From Trichobilharzia szidati (taxonomy: Eukaryota; Platyhelminthes; Trematoda; Strigeidida; Schistosomatidae), in the NCBI GenBank assembly GCA_944472155.2, contig OX235279.1, positions 157,316,199-157,380,198 on the forward strand: a DNA stretch of 64,000 bases, given 5' to 3'. This document shows positions 59,883 through 64,000 of this stretch, piece by piece (positions within the stretch are counted from its first letter, which is position 1; every line of letters begins with the position of its first letter). Under the pieces are notes generated by a model that was not told the DNA's origin, made no database searches, and saw only the letters and a list, made by a program, of their open reading frames with translations. The position numbers and the translations under genes are program-made.

Positions 59883-61004
59883 AGGCTCGAGAACATAATT
59901 CTACCAAAGATCAAACCCAAGATTTGGATACGCTACGTAGACGACACATTTGTAATTATCAAAAGAAACGAGTTAGATAAAGCTCACAACCTGATAAACA
60001 ACGTCTTCAACGACATCAAATTTACCAGAGAAGAGGAATCAGAAAACCAAATCCCATTTTTGGACGTCTTAGTCAAGCGAACAACGACAGGGGAATTAGA
60101 AACTCAAGTCTATAGAAAATCAACTCACACAGACCAAATCCTGAATTACAACAGCAACAATCCAATAGCACACAAGAGGAATTGCATACAAACACTATTC
60201 AAGAGAGCCAGGACTCATTGCAGCACTCCCACCTCAAGGAAAATTGAAGAAAAATATCTCATGGACGTCTTCCAAAAGAATGGATATCCAAGGAATTTCA
60301 TCAAAAGAAATATACCTCCAAGCCAACCTATCAAACCAAAAGCCCCCAAGGAAAGCACAAAGAAAATCGCCTTACCATATATAAAAGGCATCTCAGAAAT
60401 CACTACAAGACTCTTCAAACCTTTAGGAATTGACGTCGTACACAAACCAACAAAGTCACTTCACTCAATTCTATGTCAACCAAAAGACTCAACAGCGAAG
60501 GAAGATAAAACCAACATCATCTACAAAATAGATTGCATCAACTGCGAAAAACACTACATTGGCCAAAGTGGACGTCCCCTTCGTCTTCGTATCCACGAAC
60601 ATAAGCTAGCTGTCAAAAGACATGATATCCACTCCCTCATATCACTACATACAGACAACCAAGGACATCAATTCGACTGGGACAACGTTCAAATACTAGA
60701 CAGAGGAAACAACAAGAATGCTAGAGAATTTTTAGAAGCTTGGCATTCCAGTGAATCATCAATCAATAGACACATCGAAATAGACAAAATTTATCAACCG
60801 ATAAGAAAGAAACGTCACACACAAAGGGTCAAAGTTCAAGCCAAAGAAACAATGAGTGACAATACAAGTAACCTAGAAGGTGTGAAAACAGACAAAAACA
60901 ACCAATCACGTCCAAGGTCGCCAGGAGAGATGATTAATAAACTCGTGGAGAAATCTAAAAGCTCACTTCAAATTGAAGTATGCGCTGAAGATGTCACCCA
61001 GTAG
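59883..61004 (+). mobile_element. Penelope-like element, C-terminal half: RT palm to GIY-YIG endonuclease
   Basis: The frame is open from the stop at 59880-59882 to TAG at 61002-61004, 373 codons, the longest in the window. WIRYVDDTFVIIK (59922-59960) is the RT catalytic palm with both aspartates. NQIPFLDVLVKRT (about 60045) and VYRKSTHTDQIL follow, as in the family. The GIY-YIG nuclease is at about 60510-60620: NIIYKIDCINCEKHYIGQSG then LRLRIHEHKLAV, keeping the YIG, arginine and EH residues. The basic glutamine-rich tail ends at 61004. The 5' half (RT fingers) is missing in this orientation. No stop or frameshift is seen in this half, so it may be fairly young. The internal TTG at 60060 is not a real start. 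Confidence 0.92.
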
Positions 61005-61144
61005 GGTGATGAAAGCTTCGCAAATTAACTATCCAGCTCAGAGAACACAACAACATCAAAAATTTCCAAGTGTTGGTTAGCGGGGATTTGATTGGTTTCA
61101 GGATTTCACCATTACTTGACAAATAGTAGAGAAACACTGGGAAA

Positions 61145-61275
61145 TCTAGGAGTACTGGGCAGCTGTTTCGTTCCGGTTTGGGACTCTTAACAGTACGTAC
61201 CCACGGGGATTCGAAGCCAGGTCATTCAAGTTACAAGACGAGCTCGTAGATAATTAAGCTACTGGAAACTGACCC
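61145..61275 (-). mobile_element. Sm-alpha-type SINE with decayed hammerhead ribozyme
   Basis: On minus, an A-box-like segment (tagcttaattatctacgag, near 61262-61243) and a B box ggcttcgaatccc (61218-61206) form a tRNA-like Pol III promoter. Immediately after comes gtacgtactgttaagagtcc and then ggaacgaaacagctgccc (61200-61158). This is the hammerhead order: stem I, CUGANGA core, stem II, GAAAC, stem III. The core CUGANGA is disrupted (CTGTTAAGA) and stem II is imperfect, so it is unlikely to cut. Such SINEs are a known schistosome family. Its neighbourhood directly behind a Penelope end also fits a ribozyme-bearing Penelope terminal repeat. Confidence 0.7.
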
Positions 61276-61329
61276 AATGGCGTATGAATTTTAACTCCTG
61301 CCAATTCACGACATAGCATTACCACTAGC

Positions 61330-61710
61330 GAATGTTATCAGCAAGTATTTGTCCTCAAATACTAATCCTTACAGACCAACTATAGAAAATATTCCATATT
61401 AATTTGTTTATTAGATGTATCACACAGTGAAACAGTATTATTTACTGGATGACACAATTTCGAACATAATTTATTATTGTTCATGATCATATCAATTATA
61501 TTCACACGACTTCGAATACTTGAGTTTCATAGTTTTCTCTGTTCCCTCCTATTTGTCGTCGTTGGGGTAGTCGAATTTGCCAGATATCCAGTTTGGACAG
61601 GCGTTGAATCATTCCTATTACAAGTATTCTCTGCAGTTGATTCGATAAACAAAGCTTCTCTTCTCAATCTCTCCCTCCACCCGTGACATTAGATTTCATC
61701 TTATCCCATC
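61330..61710. other. No recognisable gene
   Basis: A short plus-strand frame (61477-61686) shows no family; the rest is AT-rich. Confidence 0.3.
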
Positions 61711-61714
61711 TATC

Positions 61715-62748
61715 CTATTGTGTGGTTGTGTGTAGTTGCGTGTAGTGGGTGCTATAGCCAGCTGAACTATTCTCTAGATTTCTTATCTTATTCGGGTCAA
61801 CTAATCCAGATTTCGCTGTTAGGTTTTTATGCTCGGCTAGTCTAACTGTCCCTGTTCTACTACTTTCACCTATGTATTTGACCTGACAATAATCATCCCA
61901 GCAGGGTATTGGATAAACTGAATTGTTTTGTTTCAAAGGCTCAACAGGCAGGATCCTTTAACCGACAAAGCTTGTTTCTAATTCAGTTTGTGGTTGGTTT
62001 GAATGCCAGGCACTTTGATTCCTGCCAGCATTGTTAGAAATTCTGTGTAAGGTTTCCGAGGTTCCTTCCTTGTATGGAATTACTTACTACTGATGATTCA
62101 AATCCCCTATTGTTGGAGTAGTCACATCATTCTGTACATTTTTGTTATGCATGTCGTTTTTATTATTATTCCTACCATCATTGTCAATTTTATTTTTTTT
62201 TTCACTTTCGTAAACACATCTTGATTAATTTATCAGGGTAATTATTAAGTTTCGAAGAGTCTATTATATACCTCATTTCCTGTCTTAGATTTTCCTTGGT
62301 ACTACTTAGTTTTTGTGCTCTGTCACTTAAACATCTCACTAATCCTATTAACCGACATAGGATGGGATGATTGGAAGTCCAAATATCTGATTGAATGTGT
62401 GGGTTTCCTGTAAACACTAGTGTTTAACTTCCCATCTTCTTTCCTTTCTTCTCTACAATCTAACACTGGAAGCTCCCCATCCTGACTTTCTAATTCATAA
62501 GTGAATTGAATTAATTTATTTATTCCGCTCCACAGGATCCTTTTAACCGATATAGTTTCTCTTTTCTCTGAGAATTGCATACTACCACAGTGTATAAAGT
62601 TTATACATGTATTAAATTTATATGGAACACATTTAAATCTATTTAGTTCAGTTAAGTTGATTAATTTCAGGTCAGTTTTCATCATGAACTGAAACGCCTT
62701 ATAGAACTGTTGAATACTAGGGAATACTGCATAGTTCGTATTAACCAT
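61715..62748 (-). mobile_element. Penelope-like element, second lineage, C-terminal half
   Basis: On minus: FTYELESQDGELPVLDC then LNTSVYRKPTHSIRYLDF and SSHPMSVN (about 62510-62345). After a frameshift, GLVRCLSDRAQKLSS and NNYPDKLIKMCLRK (62340-62205). Then GIY-YIG text NSVYPIPCWDDYCQVKYIGE and VRLAEHKNL (61925-61820). The block order equals that of 59883-61004 but the residues differ enough to be another lineage. There are frameshifts, and stops between about 62200 and 61940. RT upstream of the FTxE block is not recognisable. Confidence 0.85.
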
Positions 62749-62759
62749 GTTATGGGGAC

Positions 62760-63560
62760 CTCAGACAATGATTACTCCCTTATCAAAACTATTAAGGATG
62801 AAGCATGCTGCTAATGAATGAGTAGCAAGAGGAAACTGAGTTGCCTTGACTACTGAGAGCTTTTGGGTCAGCTGACTACCCCTAATTTCTTATTTAACGT
62901 CAAACTCAACAGCAGTGTACACTAGCGTGAAGACAGTTGACCTAGTAACTATTCTGAACACCTGATTATTAATCGAACCTCCATCAATGCACATGTACTG
63001 CACTGGACTGGTGACCATATTCATTGAAGTTAGACCAACTTAAGGTACATTAGCAGTCTGAAATCTTCGCCTCACAAATTAAAAGGCTCTGAACTTGATC
63101 TTCGATGAAGCCGTAGGTGTGTACTGATGAAGAACGTCAGACTAGGAAGAAGAAGCAGCTGTCCAGTACTCCATAGTGGTGATCTTCAGCGGTTCTCTAA
63201 CCGATGTGCTGGTTCATGATGTATCAATCATAGATACGTACGCGTATTATCAAGGGAACGCAAGTCACTGGTCACTGGGAGTGAGGATATCACTCACTAT
63301 CTTCGTAAACAGGAAAAGTCTTAGAAAAAGGCTAAACAAAGCAGTTACGGTATGAAGAGCTATTGAAACAACTAAATATGTATCAGTCTTATGACTCCAA
63401 AGACTGGACCGTTAAAGACTTTTATTTATTTATGTAAAATAATTCAGTTACTTATATTTAAAAGTAGTGTATTATACAAATTATAATTTTATAATTTGGT
63501 ACTTGTTTTGCATCGTGCTAATAGGGTCCCGGTGGTTGAATTACCTACGAGATCCTCTTG
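62760..63560. other. No recognisable gene
   Basis: No family recognised; AT-rich in the right half. Confidence 0.3.
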
Positions 63561-63574
63561 TAACTAAAAGATCT

Positions 63575-63800
63575 TGAGTACGGTTGTGGTTCAGTGGTCG
63601 AATAATTGTCAAACTTCCCTTGTTCGACGCACTCCTTAGCGTCGCTTAGCCGGTAGCAAGCCACGTAAAGAGGGGAGGTTGGGCATGTAGTTAGCAACGC
63701 CACCCCATCAGAAATAAGCACCACCGCCACTGTAACCCCAAAGCTCAAGCGTGAAGCCCTGTGTTCCACCGGGAACATAAAGGATTAAAATAATAAATAA
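63575..63800 (+). mobile_element. Possible tRNA-related SINE or LINE leader
   Basis: An A-box-like tggttcagtgg (63587-63597) and, about 35 nt on, a weak B-box-like cttgttcgacgcac are followed by a GC-richer stretch (gtcgcttagccggtagcaag). The tail is aaaataataaataaac (63787-63802). It may be a tRNA-derived SINE unrelated to that at 17552. The tRNA fold was not convincing. Confidence 0.3.
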
Positions 63801-64000
63801 ACGTATTAAAAGAAGGTAAGTATGAAACAGTATGCAAAATAAACTTTCATTAATTTTATTTCCAAGAGACAGGGTGGCCACTGTTCGAAACTTTATCTGT
63901 ATCAGAATATCATTTACCAATTCAATCTTCACACTTATCTGGAGTCAGACACTGCTTCTGTGTGTTTCAAAGACCTGGAGTGAGCGTCACGAAAGCACTT

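Noticed and set aside
60060..61004. Start of the Penelope ORF at 60060
   Set aside because: That codon is TTG within an open frame; the RT palm YVDD lies upstream in the same frame, which is open from 59883.

Overview
This window is AT-rich and intron-bearing, and it is packed with dead retroelements. It is almost certainly from a blood fluke (Schistosoma, or a very close schistosomatid). The evidence is degenerate RTE-like and CR1-like LINEs, Penelope-like elements with GIY-YIG endonuclease tails, Ty3/gypsy and BEL/Pao remnants, and a Sm-alpha-type SINE with a decayed hammerhead ribozyme on the minus strand near 61.2 kb. There is no sign of prokaryotic gene organisation. Species cannot be fixed from the sequence alone.

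Layout: about two thirds of the window is a tandem duplication. Copy 1 spans 418-22310 and copy 2 spans 22311-44304. They differ by few single-base changes, a SINE (copy 1 only), a 287-bp fold-back insert (copy 2 only), an 8-bp and a 16-bp indel, and microsatellite lengths. Each copy holds, left to right: the 3' end of an RTE-like LINE (minus); the last two exons of an RMT2/GAMT-like methyltransferase gene (plus); more LINE and Penelope debris; a giant palindrome (arms ~4.5 kb, spacer 589 bp) built from a CR1-like and an RTE-like LINE; then LINE tails, non-coding DNA and the last exon of SPCS2. Only in copy 2 is that exon joined to the rest of its gene. SPCS2 (signal peptidase complex subunit 2) is the one complete gene: three exons on the minus strand, 44126-44783, predicted 189 aa.

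From 45 kb to the right end there is a layered retroelement graveyard, mostly on the minus strand: a CR1-like LINE (47.0-45.3 kb), a small dispersed repeat (47.3-49.0), another CR1-like LINE (50.5-49.4), a gypsy RT/RNaseH/integrase piece (51.45-50.47), a BEL/Pao-like gag (53.4-52.8), a gypsy gag-PR-RT-RNaseH piece (56.3-54.1), a Penelope element split into two oppositely oriented halves (58.7-57.1 minus; 59.9-61.0 plus), the hammerhead SINE, and a third Penelope fragment (62.75-61.7 minus).

The most interesting biology is structural. The palindrome arms within each tandem copy agree with one another at three sites where the two tandem copies differ. This is the signature expected of arm-to-arm gene conversion after the tandem duplication. 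The duplication breakpoints also cut SPCS2 and an RTE-like LINE, fusing the SPCS2 C-terminal exon in frame to LINE codons, and they leave a second set of methyltransferase terminal exons without visible upstream exons. All identities are from reading the sequence; no database search or alignment program was run.
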